Part shown: positions 1 to 8,182 of the stretch, in pieces | Position numbering within the stretch: the stretch's first letter is position 1 | Layout of the letters: each line of letters begins with the position of its first letter | Source: Streptomyces sp. WMMC940 | Lineage (GTDB): Bacteria > Actinomycetota > Actinomycetes > Streptomycetales > Streptomycetaceae | Direction of reading: 5' to 3' | Length of the DNA: 64,000 bases | Assembly (NCBI RefSeq): GCF_027460265.1 | Contig: NZ_JAPZBC010000001.1 | Coordinates: 3,681,001 to 3,745,000, forward strand | Notes under the pieces: generated by a model | Database searches by the model: none | Seen by the model: the letters and a program-made list of their open reading frames with translations, nothing else | What the model was told of the DNA's origin: nothing | Program-made: the position numbers and the translations under genes

Positions 1-2
1 CC

Positions 3-650
3 GCCCCGGCCCCGGGCCCGCACAGCGTCCAGCAGCCCTACCAGCCCGGCCCCTACGGCCCGTCGACGCCGGCCCCCGGACCGGTGCACGGCCCCGCCCC
101 GGGCTACGGCTATCCGCAGCAGGCCCCGGCCTACCAGACCACGGCCCCGGTGCCCCCGGCGTACCAGCTCTCCCCCCGGCAGGCCGGCGCCCCCGCACCG
201 TCCGGCGGCGGCAGGCGGGGCATGCCGCTGATCGTCGGCTCGATCGTGGTGGCGCTCCTCGCGGTCGGCGGAGTGATCACGGCGCTCGCCCTGAACGGCG
301 GCGACGACGAGGGCGGAGGCGGCGCCGACCCGTCGGTCTCGGAGTCGGCGGTCGCGGGCCACAAGCCCCCGGAGCGCAACCGCACGATGGACACGGACGA
401 GTGCACGGACGCGCAGGAGGACAGCGACGACCCGGCGAAGGTCCGGGCGCCCAGCTTCACCTACAAGGACGTGATCTCCGTCAAGTCGTGCCTGCAGGCC
501 GCGGGCTGGAAGTTCAAGGTCACGGAGAAGGACGACCCCCAGTTCGCCGAGGACCAGGTCATCGACCAGTTCCCGACGGAGGGCACCGCGGTGGTGCCGG
601 GCAACCAGACCTTCGAGTTGACGGTCGGCACGGGGAACCCGGGGTATTAG
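3..650 (+). CDS. PASTA-type membrane protein, 5'-truncated
   Basis: The gene enters from upstream, so its start is not visible; about 215 residues can be read. They form a Pro/Gln/Tyr-rich cytoplasmic tail, one membrane helix encoded at about 222-300 (MPLIVGSIVVALLAVGG), an acidic Gly/Asp/Glu linker and a C-terminal domain of about 65 residues with the PASTA pattern (helix ending LQAAGW, then DQFPTEGTAVVPGN, then a final ELTV strand). Cysteines in DECTD and KSCLQ could pair outside the cell. PASTA domains usually sense or bind cell-wall fragments in Ser/Thr kinases and penicillin-binding proteins. No kinase or transpeptidase part is visible, though one could lie upstream. The domain assignment is by pattern and the role is inferred. 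Confidence 0.7.
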   Translation, partial: APAPGPHSVQQPYQPGPYGPSTPAPGPVHGPAPGYGYPQQAPAYQTTAPVPPAYQLSPRQAGAPAPSGGGRRGMPLIVGSIVVALLAVGGVITALALNGGDDEGGGGADPSVSESAVAGHKPPERNRTMDTDECTDAQEDSDDPAKVRAPSFTYKDVISVKSCLQAAGWKFKVTEKDDPQFAEDQVIDQFPTEGTAVVPGNQTFELTVGTGNPGY

Positions 651-874
651 GGACCGCGACGAGCGACCACACGACGAGGCGGGCTTCTGCCCCGAGAGCG
701 AACCGCCCCGGGTGTGAACGGCCCGGCACACGTCGGGAGTGAGCGGCCGGGCATGCGTTCGTGCCGGTCCGCTCTCCGCCGGACGGTCCGGTTCCGCCCG
801 GGATGCCGGAAGTTCCCGGCCATGTGACGCTGAGTCCGAAACCTCGGCGACCCGGCTCGGGAGGGGGTCACCCC

Positions 875-1780
875 GTGACTCCGAAGCTCCGCACGCACTG
901 CGCGACGACTCTCGCGGCACTGGTGCTCGCCCTGCCCGTGGCGACGTACGCCTACGGCGACGGCCCCCTGACCCACTCCGCGGACTCCCGCAGGGACGGC
1001 GAGGACCGTGGGCTGGGCGGCGAGGGCGGCAGGGACGGCCGGTACGACGGGTCCGGGCGGTACGGCGGCGAGGAGCGCGGTGAACGCGGTCCGTACGGGG
1101 GTGAGGGGGGCGGTGAGAGCCGCCGGTACGGCCAGAGCACGCACGTCGAGGAGCGCGCGCGTTCCCGGGCCCCGGTGGGAGGTGCGGACGACACCGGCCC
1201 TGACCTGCGGACACCCGGCGCCGGCGGCCCGGCGCACGGCGCACCCCAGCGGCGGGCCGACGGCGCACCGGAATCGGGCGGGGGCACGGACCGGGATCGT
1301 CCGCCGACGGACCACGGACGCTCCGGGGTGGCGCACGCACCGCAGGGGAAGACCGCCGAGCGGCCCGATCCGTCGCCCACCGCGTCGCTGGCCGGGCGTC
1401 AGGCCGGTGAGGGCCGACCGCGCCCCGGCCGGACCTCCGCGCCCTCGCCCGGCGCGTCGACACCCTCCGGTCCGCCCCACGACGCCCATGACGGCGTGTT
1501 CGAACACGGCCGCGACGAAGAGGCCGCGACCGAGGAGGACACGACGCCGCAGGACGAGAACGAGAACGACGCCGAGGACGAGTCCCACGCCGTGCCGGAC
1601 TCCTCGTCGCCCTCGGAGCCCACCCCCACGGACGCGTCTCCCGCAGCCGCGGGCAGGTCCCACCCGCATCCCGTGTCCCAGCCGCTCGAACGGCAGATCC
1701 CGGCGCTGACGCTGGGCGCCGGCTGCGCCCTCATGGGGCTGGGGCTCGGCTACATGGGGCTGCGGCTGCGTCGCGACTGA
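875..1780 (+). CDS. Exported low-complexity protein with C-terminal membrane anchor
   Basis: I do not recognise a family. The GTG at 875 is preferred because a GGAGGGGG ribosome site lies about 8 nt upstream and the product then starts with a signal peptide (residues 1-27: basic start, hydrophobic AALVLALPVATYAYG). The 301-residue product is mostly disordered: Arg/Gly/Tyr/Asp-rich at first, then Pro/Thr/Ala-rich, then a strongly acidic Asp/Glu tract around residues 210-235. It ends in a hydrophobic Gly/Leu-rich helix and a basic tail (LRLRRD). That layout fits a protein anchored with its long polar middle outside the cell. It has no LPXTG sorting motif. The neighbouring PASTA protein suggests an envelope role, which is inference only. 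Confidence 0.6.
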   Translation: MTPKLRTHCATTLAALVLALPVATYAYGDGPLTHSADSRRDGEDRGLGGEGGRDGRYDGSGRYGGEERGERGPYGGEGGGESRRYGQSTHVEERARSRAPVGGADDTGPDLRTPGAGGPAHGAPQRRADGAPESGGGTDRDRPPTDHGRSGVAHAPQGKTAERPDPSPTASLAGRQAGEGRPRPGRTSAPSPGASTPSGPPHDAHDGVFEHGRDEEAATEEDTTPQDENENDAEDESHAVPDSSSPSEPTPTDASPAAAGRSHPHPVSQPLERQIPALTLGAGCALMGLGLGYMGLRLRRD

Positions 1781-1929
1781 GCCCGGCAGCGACGTTCCCG
1801 CGCCTTCCCGGTCCGCCCGTCCAGGCGGTGCGCGTGGTGCCGTTTCGTCCGGGTGCGTACGGCGGTGTCGTCCTCCCCAGGTCCGCGTGTCCCCCGTACG
1901 GCCTACGCCGGACGTCCGCCTCAGGGCGG

Positions 1930-1972
1930 TTGGCCGTCCTCGACATACCCGGTATACATACTCGGTATGTCG
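1930..1972. promoter_or_regulatory. Leaderless padR promoter with overlapping palindromic operator
   Basis: A promoter-like pair TTGGCC (1930-1935) and TATACA (1953-1958) has 17 bp spacing and would start transcription at about 1965-1967, on or next to the PadR ATG (1967). A perfect 9-bp inverted repeat, CGACATACC (1941-1949) and GGTATGTCG (1964-1972), spans the -10 element and the start codon. PadR proteins often repress themselves at such AT-containing palindromes. No Shine-Dalgarno sequence precedes the ATG, which agrees with a leaderless message. Confidence 0.6.
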
Positions 1973-2581
1973 ATCCGGCACGGGCTCCTCGCCCTCCTCG
2001 AACACGGTCCCCGCTACGGTTCCCAGCTCCGCACGGAGTTCGAATCCCGTACGGGGGCGACCTGGCCGCTCAACGTGGGCCAGGTCTACACGACCCTCAA
2101 CCGGCTGGAGCGCGACGGCATGGTCACGCAGGACGGCGAGGACGAGGCCGGCCACACGCTCTACGCCATCACCGCCGCCGGGCGAACGGAGCTGCGGGCC
2201 TGGTTCGAACGGCCCGTCGACCGAACCAGCCCCGCGCGTGACGAGTTGGCCATCAAGCTCGCCATGGCGGTCGGGGCGCCGGCCGTCGACATCCGCGATG
2301 TCATCCAGTCCCAGCGCCGCCACACCGTGAAGGCGATGCAGGACTACACGCGTCTGAAGGCCCAGGCTCTGGAACCGGCGCCCGCCGACCGCGACGAGAT
2401 CGCCTGGCTGCTCGTGCTGGAGCAGCTCATCTTCCAGACCGAGGCGGAAGCCCGCTGGCTCGACCACTGCGAGGCCCGGCTCATCCGGCTCTCCGCGGCG
2501 GCGGAGCAGCAACCGGAGCCCGCACCCCCACCCGCCCCGGCTCCGGCACCCGTCCACGGGCACCGGAGGAGGCCCGGCTGA
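1967..2581 (+). CDS. PadR-family transcriptional repressor
   Basis: A 204-residue regulator. Residues 1-80 form the PadR winged helix (HGLLALLEHGPRYGSQLRTE, VYTTLNRLERDGMV and the wing HTLYAITAAGRTEL). Residues 95-185 form the helical dimerisation domain and the C-terminus is a Pro/Ala-rich tail. The start at 1967 is chosen because homology begins at MSIRHGLLALLE and because the promoter architecture makes a leaderless transcript likely. It lies just upstream of, and co-oriented with, an ABC transporter ATPase and an FtsX-type permease. That is a common arrangement in which the PadR protein represses itself and the exporter until a ligand is bound. The ligand cannot be predicted. Confidence 0.9.
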   Translation: MSIRHGLLALLEHGPRYGSQLRTEFESRTGATWPLNVGQVYTTLNRLERDGMVTQDGEDEAGHTLYAITAAGRTELRAWFERPVDRTSPARDELAIKLAMAVGAPAVDIRDVIQSQRRHTVKAMQDYTRLKAQALEPAPADRDEIAWLLVLEQLIFQTEAEARWLDHCEARLIRLSAAAEQQPEPAPPPAPAPAPVHGHRRRPG

Positions 2582-2801
2582 GCCCCGCCCCTGCTCGTCA
2601 GGGGGCTGCGTCCAGATCCGGCGCCGATCCACCGGCGCCCTGCGGGGCGAGGGAGGCGCCGTACGCCAGGCGGCGCTCGACCCCCTTCTCCCGGCCTTCG
2701 CCGGAGGCCCGTTCGGGCCGTCCCGTCCCGGTGCCTCCCAGGCACTCGCCTTCCACATCCGCTCATGTACGCCTCATGCGTACGCCCAAGGGGGACCTCT
2801 G

Positions 2802-3551
2802 ATGTCCGACCATTCCCACCAGCCTCAGCAGCCCGTCCTGCAACTACGGAACCTGACCCGGGTGCACGGCAGCGGTGCCACCGAAGTGCATGCGCTGCGC
2901 GGTATCGACCTCGATGTGTTCCCCGGTGAACTCGTCGCCGTCATGGGCCCGTCCGGCTCCGGGAAGTCCACGCTGCTGACGATCGCGGGCGGCCTCGACA
3001 CACCGACGTCGGGCCAGGTGATCGTCGAGAACACCGACATCACCACCGCCGACCGCAGGACACTCGCCGCGCTGCGCCGGCGCAGCATCGGGTACGTCTT
3101 CCAGGACTACAACCTCATACCGGCGCTGACCGCCGCGGAGAACATCGCGCTGCCCCGCGAACTCGACGGCCGCTCCGCCCGCAAGGCGCGGAACGAGGCC
3201 GTCGCGGCCCTCGACGAGATGGGTCTCGGCCACCTCGCCGACCGGTTCCCCGACGAGATGTCCGGCGGCCAGCAGCAGCGGGTGGCCATCGCCCGCGCGC
3301 TCGTCGGCGACCGCCGCCTGGTGCTCGCCGACGAACCGACCGGCGCTCTGGACTCCGAAACCGGTGAGTCCGTCCTCGCACTGCTGCGCACCCGCTGCGA
3401 CGCGGGAGCGGCGGGCATCCTCGTCACCCATGAGCCCCGCTTCGCCGCATGGGCGGACCGGGTCGTCTTCCTCCGCGACGGCGCGGTGGTCGACCAGACC
3501 GTCCGCAGCGACGCGGACTCCCTGCTGAGTGGTCAGGCGGCCGAGCGGTGA
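2802..3551 (+). CDS. ABC transporter ATP-binding protein (MacB/LolD type)
   Basis: The 249-residue cytoplasmic ATPase partners the FtsX-type permease encoded next. It has Walker A GPSGSGKST (residues 49-57), a Q-loop in FQDYNL, the signature MSGGQQQRVAIARAL, Walker B LVLADEPTGALD and the H-loop in LVTHEP, so all catalytic elements are intact. The class is the MacB/LolD/FtsE group, which drives mechanotransmission or lipid and peptide export rather than import. AAGGGGGA precedes the ATG. A short inverted repeat GTACGC/GCGTAC (2767-2772, 2778-2783) lies just upstream and may be a regulatory site. The stop overlaps the permease start (GTGA at 3548), indicating translational coupling, and the PadR repressor upstream is the likely regulator. 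Confidence 0.93.
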   Translation: MSDHSHQPQQPVLQLRNLTRVHGSGATEVHALRGIDLDVFPGELVAVMGPSGSGKSTLLTIAGGLDTPTSGQVIVENTDITTADRRTLAALRRRSIGYVFQDYNLIPALTAAENIALPRELDGRSARKARNEAVAALDEMGLGHLADRFPDEMSGGQQQRVAIARALVGDRRLVLADEPTGALDSETGESVLALLRTRCDAGAAGILVTHEPRFAAWADRVVFLRDGAVVDQTVRSDADSLLSGQAAER

Positions 3552-6409
3552 GGAACTGGTACCACTCCTGGCGCGCCGCGGTCCGTATCGCCCGCCGCGA
3601 CGCCCTCCGCTCCAAGGGACGCAGCTTCCTCGTCCTCGCGATGATCGCCCTCCCGATCCTCGGCGTGAGCGCCGCCGATCTGACCCTGCGCAGCGCCGAG
3701 CTCTCCACCGAGCAGTCCCTGGAGCGTAAACTCGGCCGCGCCGACGCCCAGGTGAGCGATGCCCAGACCGGTGGTGTGCCGATCCACCAGACCCCGGACG
3801 GCGAGGGCTACGACCCGGTCGGGGACTTCGCGGACAAGCCCTGGCCCGAGGGCAACACGGATGTCCGCAAGGCGCTCCCGGCCGGCACGAAGTTCCTCGA
3901 GGACTCGTCCGGTTCCGGGAAGCTGCGCACCGCGCACGGGCTGCTGAACGCCGAGATCCGGGAGCTCAAGGCCGTTGATCCGTTGGCCGAGGGCATCATG
4001 ACGCCGGTCAGCGGCCGCTTCCCGAAGTCGCCGGACGAGGTGGCGGCGACGACCCACTTCCTGGAGTCCAGCGGGCTGAGCGTGGGCTCGAAGCTGGTGG
4101 CGCGCGGGCTGGACCGCGAGTACACGATCACCGGCTCCTACGAACTGCCGGACTCGTTGAAGAGCGACCAGGTCAACGCGCTCCCCGGCGCACTGCTGGA
4201 CCCGCTCGACAAGGCGCTCACCGCAGACGGGCTGCCGGGCACCGAGAAGTCCACGAACTACCTGGTGAGCCTGTCCGGCGGTTTCACGTGGAACATGGTC
4301 CAGGAGATCAACGCCAAGGGCGTCCTGGTGCTGTCACGCGCCGTGCAGCTCTCCCCGCCGGCCGATGCGGACGTGCCGCTGTACGAGCACAAGGGCTGGG
4401 ACAACAGGGACTACGAGCAGAGCACCGCCGCCCAGGCCGCCGCGCTCGCGGCGGTCGGCACGGTCGTCGGTCTGGCCATGCTGGAGATCTGTCTGCTGGC
4501 AGGGCCCGCCTTCGCGGTGGGTGCCCGGCGCTCGCGCCGCCAGCTCGGGCTGGTCGGCGCCAACGGCGGCGACCGCAGCCACGTCCGGGCCATCGTCCTG
4601 GCCGGCGGGCTGGTGATCGGCGTCGCCTCCGCGGTCGTGGGCACGGTCCTCGGCCTGGTGCTGACCTTCGCGCTCCGCCCCCTGCTGGAGGACTACATCG
4701 GTGCGCGCTTCGGCAGCTTCGACATCCGTCCTCTCGAACTGCTCGGCATCGGGCTGCTCGCCGTGGTCACCGGTCTGCTGGCCGCGATCGTCCCCGCGGT
4801 GACCGCTTCCCGGCAGACCGTTCTGGCCTCGCTCACCGGCCGCCGCGGTATCCGCCGCAGCAACCGGGTACTGCCCGTGCTCGGACTGGTCGCGGTGGTA
4901 CTCGGCGCGGCGATCGCCCTCTACGGCTCACTGCTCACCGAGCAGTTCGTCATCGTCGCGGGCGGCAGCGCCCTCGCGGAGCTCGGCGTGGTTGCCATGA
5001 CGCCCGCGCTGGTCGGCCTGTTCGGCCGCTCCGGCCGCTGGCTGCCGCTGTCGCCGCGGCTCGCGCTGCGGGACGCGGTGCGCAACCGGGGGCGCACGGC
5101 ACCGGCGGTGGCCGCCGTGCTCGCCGCGGTCGCCGGAACCGTCGCCGTGGCCACGTACGCCACCAGTAGTGACGCCCAGTCGGAGGCCTCGTACGAGGCG
5201 CGGTTGCCGCACGGTGCGGTCTCGATGGTCATCGCCGACGGCGGCGGCGGACGGGATGTGCCGGCGGCCCGCGCCGCGGTGCAGAAGTACCTGCCGGTGG
5301 ACGTGCGCGCCGATGTGGACCGGATCGTCGTCGGGAACGTCAACTGCCCGCCGTTCGGCGGCGGCAAGGAATGCGGCAGCTACGAGATCGTCGTACCCGA
5401 GCCGAACCGGTGTCCGCTGTGGAGTACCTCCGACGGACAGGATCCCTCCGAGAAGTTCACCAAGGCCCAGCGGCGCGCACTGGCCAAGGACTGGCGGTGC
5501 AAGGAGAGCTCCGGCATGACCTACACGGAGAACGGGGTGCTCGTCGCCGACGAGAAGCTGCTGGAGGTGCTCGCCGTCGACGATCCCGCCGCCGCGAAGG
5601 CCCTGGCGGACGGCAAGGCAGTCTCCTTCGACAAGCGCAACCTCGACGGAAGCGGTGCGGTCGGCATCCGGCTGATCACCGACATGGAGGCTGCCAACCG
5701 GGCGATGGAGAACGACAAGGAGGTCCCCGGCACGGTCAAGTCCTTCCCCGTCCATCAGACGGCCGACGACGTCGATGCCTATGGCGTGGCCATGATCCTT
5801 CCGCCGGCGGCGGCCAAGGCGGCCGGCATCACCACCGTCCCGCTCGGTGCGTACTACTCCACGGACCGGATGCCCAGCAGCGAGCAGCGCCAGAAGCTCG
5901 ACGGTGAGCTCGACAAGTCGGCCGCCAACATCGACCTGCACCTCGAGGAGGGCTACACCAGCGACAACAGCATCGTCCTGCTGGCGCTGACCGTCTTCGC
6001 CGGGCTGATCACGATCGGGGCGGCCGGTATCGCCACCGGGCTCGCGCAGGCCGACGCGGAGGCCGACCTCAAGACGCTGGCGGCCGTTGGGGCCCCGCCC
6101 CGGGTCCGTCGCACGCTGAGCGGATTCCAGTGCGGCGTCATCGCCGCGATGGGCGTGGTCCTCGGCTCGGCCGCCGGAGTCCTGCCCGCGATGGGCCTGC
6201 GGCTCACCGAGCACCGCCAGGAGCTGAAGTGGTACGAGGAGGCACTGGACGCCGGCTGGGGCGGGAACCTGACCCCGCCGGTGTCCACGATCGTCATCCC
6301 GTGGGAGACGCTGGCCGCCCTGCTGGTCGCGGTGCCGCTCGGCGCGGCCCTGCTGGCGGCACTGGTCACCCGCTCCCGGGGGGCGCTGGCCCGCCGCGAG
6401 GCGACCTGA
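3548..6409 (+). CDS. FtsX-like ABC transporter permease
   Basis: A large integral membrane permease (953 residues from the GTG that overlaps the ATPase stop). It has an N-terminal helix (RSFLVLAMIALPILGV), a long extracytoplasmic region of about 230 residues, a first FtsX domain with three helices (about residues 290-430), further helices, a second extracytoplasmic region with several Cys, and a second FtsX domain near the C-terminus (ALTVFAGLITIGAAGIATGL onward). This is the duplicated-FtsX layout common in actinobacterial exporters. With the upstream ATPase it should form an export or mechanotransmission complex. The substrate is unknown; antimicrobial-peptide resistance and lipoprotein handling are the usual roles. 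A near-perfect parS site lies inside the gene at 4281-4294. Confidence 0.9.
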   Translation: MRNWYHSWRAAVRIARRDALRSKGRSFLVLAMIALPILGVSAADLTLRSAELSTEQSLERKLGRADAQVSDAQTGGVPIHQTPDGEGYDPVGDFADKPWPEGNTDVRKALPAGTKFLEDSSGSGKLRTAHGLLNAEIRELKAVDPLAEGIMTPVSGRFPKSPDEVAATTHFLESSGLSVGSKLVARGLDREYTITGSYELPDSLKSDQVNALPGALLDPLDKALTADGLPGTEKSTNYLVSLSGGFTWNMVQEINAKGVLVLSRAVQLSPPADADVPLYEHKGWDNRDYEQSTAAQAAALAAVGTVVGLAMLEICLLAGPAFAVGARRSRRQLGLVGANGGDRSHVRAIVLAGGLVIGVASAVVGTVLGLVLTFALRPLLEDYIGARFGSFDIRPLELLGIGLLAVVTGLLAAIVPAVTASRQTVLASLTGRRGIRRSNRVLPVLGLVAVVLGAAIALYGSLLTEQFVIVAGGSALAELGVVAMTPALVGLFGRSGRWLPLSPRLALRDAVRNRGRTAPAVAAVLAAVAGTVAVATYATSSDAQSEASYEARLPHGAVSMVIADGGGGRDVPAARAAVQKYLPVDVRADVDRIVVGNVNCPPFGGGKECGSYEIVVPEPNRCPLWSTSDGQDPSEKFTKAQRRALAKDWRCKESSGMTYTENGVLVADEKLLEVLAVDDPAAAKALADGKAVSFDKRNLDGSGAVGIRLITDMEAANRAMENDKEVPGTVKSFPVHQTADDVDAYGVAMILPPAAAKAAGITTVPLGAYYSTDRMPSSEQRQKLDGELDKSAANIDLHLEEGYTSDNSIVLLALTVFAGLITIGAAGIATGLAQADAEADLKTLAAVGAPPRVRRTLSGFQCGVIAAMGVVLGSAAGVLPAMGLRLTEHRQELKWYEEALDAGWGGNLTPPVSTIVIPWETLAALLVAVPLGAALLAALVTRSRGALARREAT
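4281..4294. other. parS-like ParB binding site, one mismatch
   Basis: GTTTCACGTGGAAC differs at one position from the actinobacterial ParB target GTTTCACGTGAAAC. It lies inside the permease gene. Its reverse complement is identical to the variant at 33155-33168. Such single-mismatch sites are known among the oriC-proximal parS sites of Streptomyces. Confidence 0.55.
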
Positions 6410-6437
6410 GCCCCTTCGGGACGCGCCCGGCGAAATC

Positions 6438-6478
6438 GTGCCCCCGCACCAGGGTGGATCACCCCGGTGCGGGGGCAC
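6438..6478. terminator. Strong hairpin after the permease gene
   Basis: A perfect 13-bp inverted repeat, GTGCCCCCGCACC (6438-6450) and GGTGCGGGGGCAC (6466-6478), has a loop that folds again (GGGTG 6452-6456 with CACCC 6460-6464). The near-continuous hairpin lies 28 nt after the permease stop and 29 nt before the bpa start, so it probably isolates the two transcripts. Confidence 0.75.
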
Positions 6479-6507
6479 ACCGTGGGGGGAACCACAGGTG
6501 CGAGAGA

Positions 6508-7056
6508 ATGGACGGCATGGAGATGCCGAGGAATGAACGGTCGCAGGAGAGCCCCCCGGTCCTCATCGTGGGACAGAACGGGATGGCGCTCGGCGGCGGT
6601 GAAGGTGACGGCGAGCCTCGCGAGGTCCCGGTGACGGAGATGGTCGAACAGCCCGCGAAGGTCATGCGGATCGGCAGCATGATCAAGCAGCTGCTGGAGG
6701 AGGTGCGCGCGGCACCTCTGGACGAGGCGAGCCGGGTCCGGCTGAAGGAGATCCATGCGAGTTCGGTGAAGGAGCTCGAGGAAGGGCTGGCCCCGGAGCT
6801 GGTCGAGGAGCTGGAGCGGCTGTCGCTTCCGTTCACCGACGAGGCCGTGCCCTCGGAGGCCGAGCTGCGCATCGCCCAGGCCCAGCTGGTCGGCTGGCTC
6901 GAGGGGCTCTTCCACGGCATCCAGACGGCGCTGTTCGCCCAGCAGATGGCGGCCCGCGCCCAGCTGGAGCAGATGCGCCGTGCGCTCCCCCCGGGCGCTC
7001 CGACCGACGACGAGTCCCTCCACGGCGGCGCCGCCCGCTCGGGCCCCTACCTCTGA
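6508..7056 (+). CDS. bpa: Bacterial proteasome activator Bpa (DUF2587)
   Basis: A 182-residue protein of the Bpa/PafE family, which forms an ATP-independent ring that docks on the 20S proteasome and opens its gate for unfolded proteins. The conserved core is clear: MRIGSMIKQLLEEVRAAPLD, the central four-helix segment, and EAELRIAQAQLVGWLEGLFH followed by GIQTALFAQQMAARAQLEQM. Family members end in a GQYL-like motif that binds the proteasome; here the C-terminus is SGPYL, a close match. ATGs at 6508, 6517 and 6523 are all in frame and none has an ideal ribosome site; the first is used. The gene is monocistronic, with hairpins on both sides. Confidence 0.9.
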   Translation: MDGMEMPRNERSQESPPVLIVGQNGMALGGGEGDGEPREVPVTEMVEQPAKVMRIGSMIKQLLEEVRAAPLDEASRVRLKEIHASSVKELEEGLAPELVEELERLSLPFTDEAVPSEAELRIAQAQLVGWLEGLFHGIQTALFAQQMAARAQLEQMRRALPPGAPTDDESLHGGAARSGPYL

Positions 7057-7071
7057 ATCCCTCACGCAGAG

Positions 7072-7100
7072 CGGCCCCGCCCCCGGAAGGGGCGGGGCCG
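7072..7100. terminator. Bidirectional terminator between bpa and the oxidoreductase
   Basis: A perfect 12-bp stem (7072-7083 with 7089-7100) has a 5-nt loop CGGAA. It lies 15 nt after the bpa stop and about 80 nt from the end of the convergent oxidoreductase gene, so it can serve both strands. Confidence 0.8.
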
Positions 7101-7179
7101 TCGTCATCGGTACACGGTCCGCACGGGCATGGAGCCGGACGGTGGGGGCCCGGTCCCCGGTCCGGGTGGGTCCCCGGGT

Positions 7180-8172
7180 TCAGCGCCGCCCGGCCGGGGC
7201 CACCAGCAGCACCTTGCCCACATGGGCGCCGGACTCCAGGATCCGGTGCGCCTCGGCCGCGTCCGGCATCGGGAGGGCACGGTCCACCACGGGCTTCACC
7301 GCCCCCGCCTCGATGAGCGGCCAGACGTGCTCCCGCACGGCCGCGACGATCGCCGTCTTCTCGTGCAGCGGCCGCCCGCGCAGCGATGTGGCGGTCACCG
7401 CGCCCCGCTTGCCCAGCAGCACCCCCAGGTTCAGCTCGCCCTTCACCCCGCCCTGCAGCCCGATCACGGCCAGGCGCCCGTTGACCGCCAGCGCACGTAC
7501 ATTCCTGTCCAGGTACTTGGCGCCGATGATGTCCAGAATGACATCGGCCCCGGCCCCGTCGGTCGCCTTCCGCAGCTCCTCGACGAAGTCCTGCTCGCGG
7601 TAGTCGATCAGGATGTCGGCTCCCAGCTCTGCGCAACGCGCCAGCTTCTCCGGCCCCCCGGCGGTGACGGCCACACGTGCACCCACGGCCTTCCCCAACT
7701 GGATGGCCATCGTGCCGATCCCGCTCGCGCCGCCGTGTGCCAGCAGCGTCTCACCGGGCCGCAGATGGGCGACCATGAACACATTGGACCAGACGGTGCA
7801 CGTGACCTCGGGCAGTGCCGCCGCCGTGATCAGGTCGACGCCTTTGGGTACCGGGAGCAGCTGGCCGGCGGGCACCGCCACCCGCTCCGCGTATCCACCG
7901 CCGGACAGCAGCGCGCACACCTCGTCGCCCACTCTCCATCCGGAGACTCCGGGGCCGATGGACACGATCCGGCCCGAGCACTCCAGCCCCGGATGCGGGG
8001 ACGCGCCGGGCGGCGGGTCGTAGAAGCCCTGCCGCTGGAGGAGGTCCGCGCGATTGACCGCGCTCGCGGCAACCTCGACGAGGACCTCCCCCTGACCGGG
8101 TTCCGGGTCCGCTGCCTCCGCCCAGACCAGCGCCTCGGGACCACCTGGTTCGGGAATCGTGATCGCATGCAT
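7180..8172 (-). CDS. NAD(P)H-quinone oxidoreductase, zinc-independent MDR family
   Basis: A 330-residue medium-chain reductase of the PIG3/QOR class. It has a GroES-like N-terminus (GQGEVLVEVAASAVNRADLL, then QRQGFYDPPPGASPHPGLE), no catalytic-zinc Cys/His set, and a Rossmann fold with AHGGASGIGTMAIQLGKAVG and DVILDIIGAKYLD. It should reduce quinones with NAD(P)H. The start at 8172 (MHAITIPEPGGPE) is chosen because homology begins there. It follows the potassium-channel gene by only 10 nt, so the two are probably co-transcribed. Confidence 0.9.
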   Translation of the reverse strand: MHAITIPEPGGPEALVWAEAADPEPGQGEVLVEVAASAVNRADLLQRQGFYDPPPGASPHPGLECSGRIVSIGPGVSGWRVGDEVCALLSGGGYAERVAVPAGQLLPVPKGVDLITAAALPEVTCTVWSNVFMVAHLRPGETLLAHGGASGIGTMAIQLGKAVGARVAVTAGGPEKLARCAELGADILIDYREQDFVEELRKATDGAGADVILDIIGAKYLDRNVRALAVNGRLAVIGLQGGVKGELNLGVLLGKRGAVTATSLRGRPLHEKTAIVAAVREHVWPLIEAGAVKPVVDRALPMPDAAEAHRILESGAHVGKVLLVAPAGRR

Positions 8173-8182
8173 GGGCGCGAGG

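Noticed and set aside
647..2758. A 703-codon open frame on the minus strand opposite the secreted protein and padR
   Set aside because: It is Arg/Gly/Pro/Val-rich with no domain or ribosome site, and it runs antisense through clear genes. Long antisense frames are normal at this GC.
4928..6478. A 516-codon minus-strand frame opposite the FtsX permease
   Set aside because: It is antisense to well-conserved coding sequence, has low-complexity composition and matches no family.
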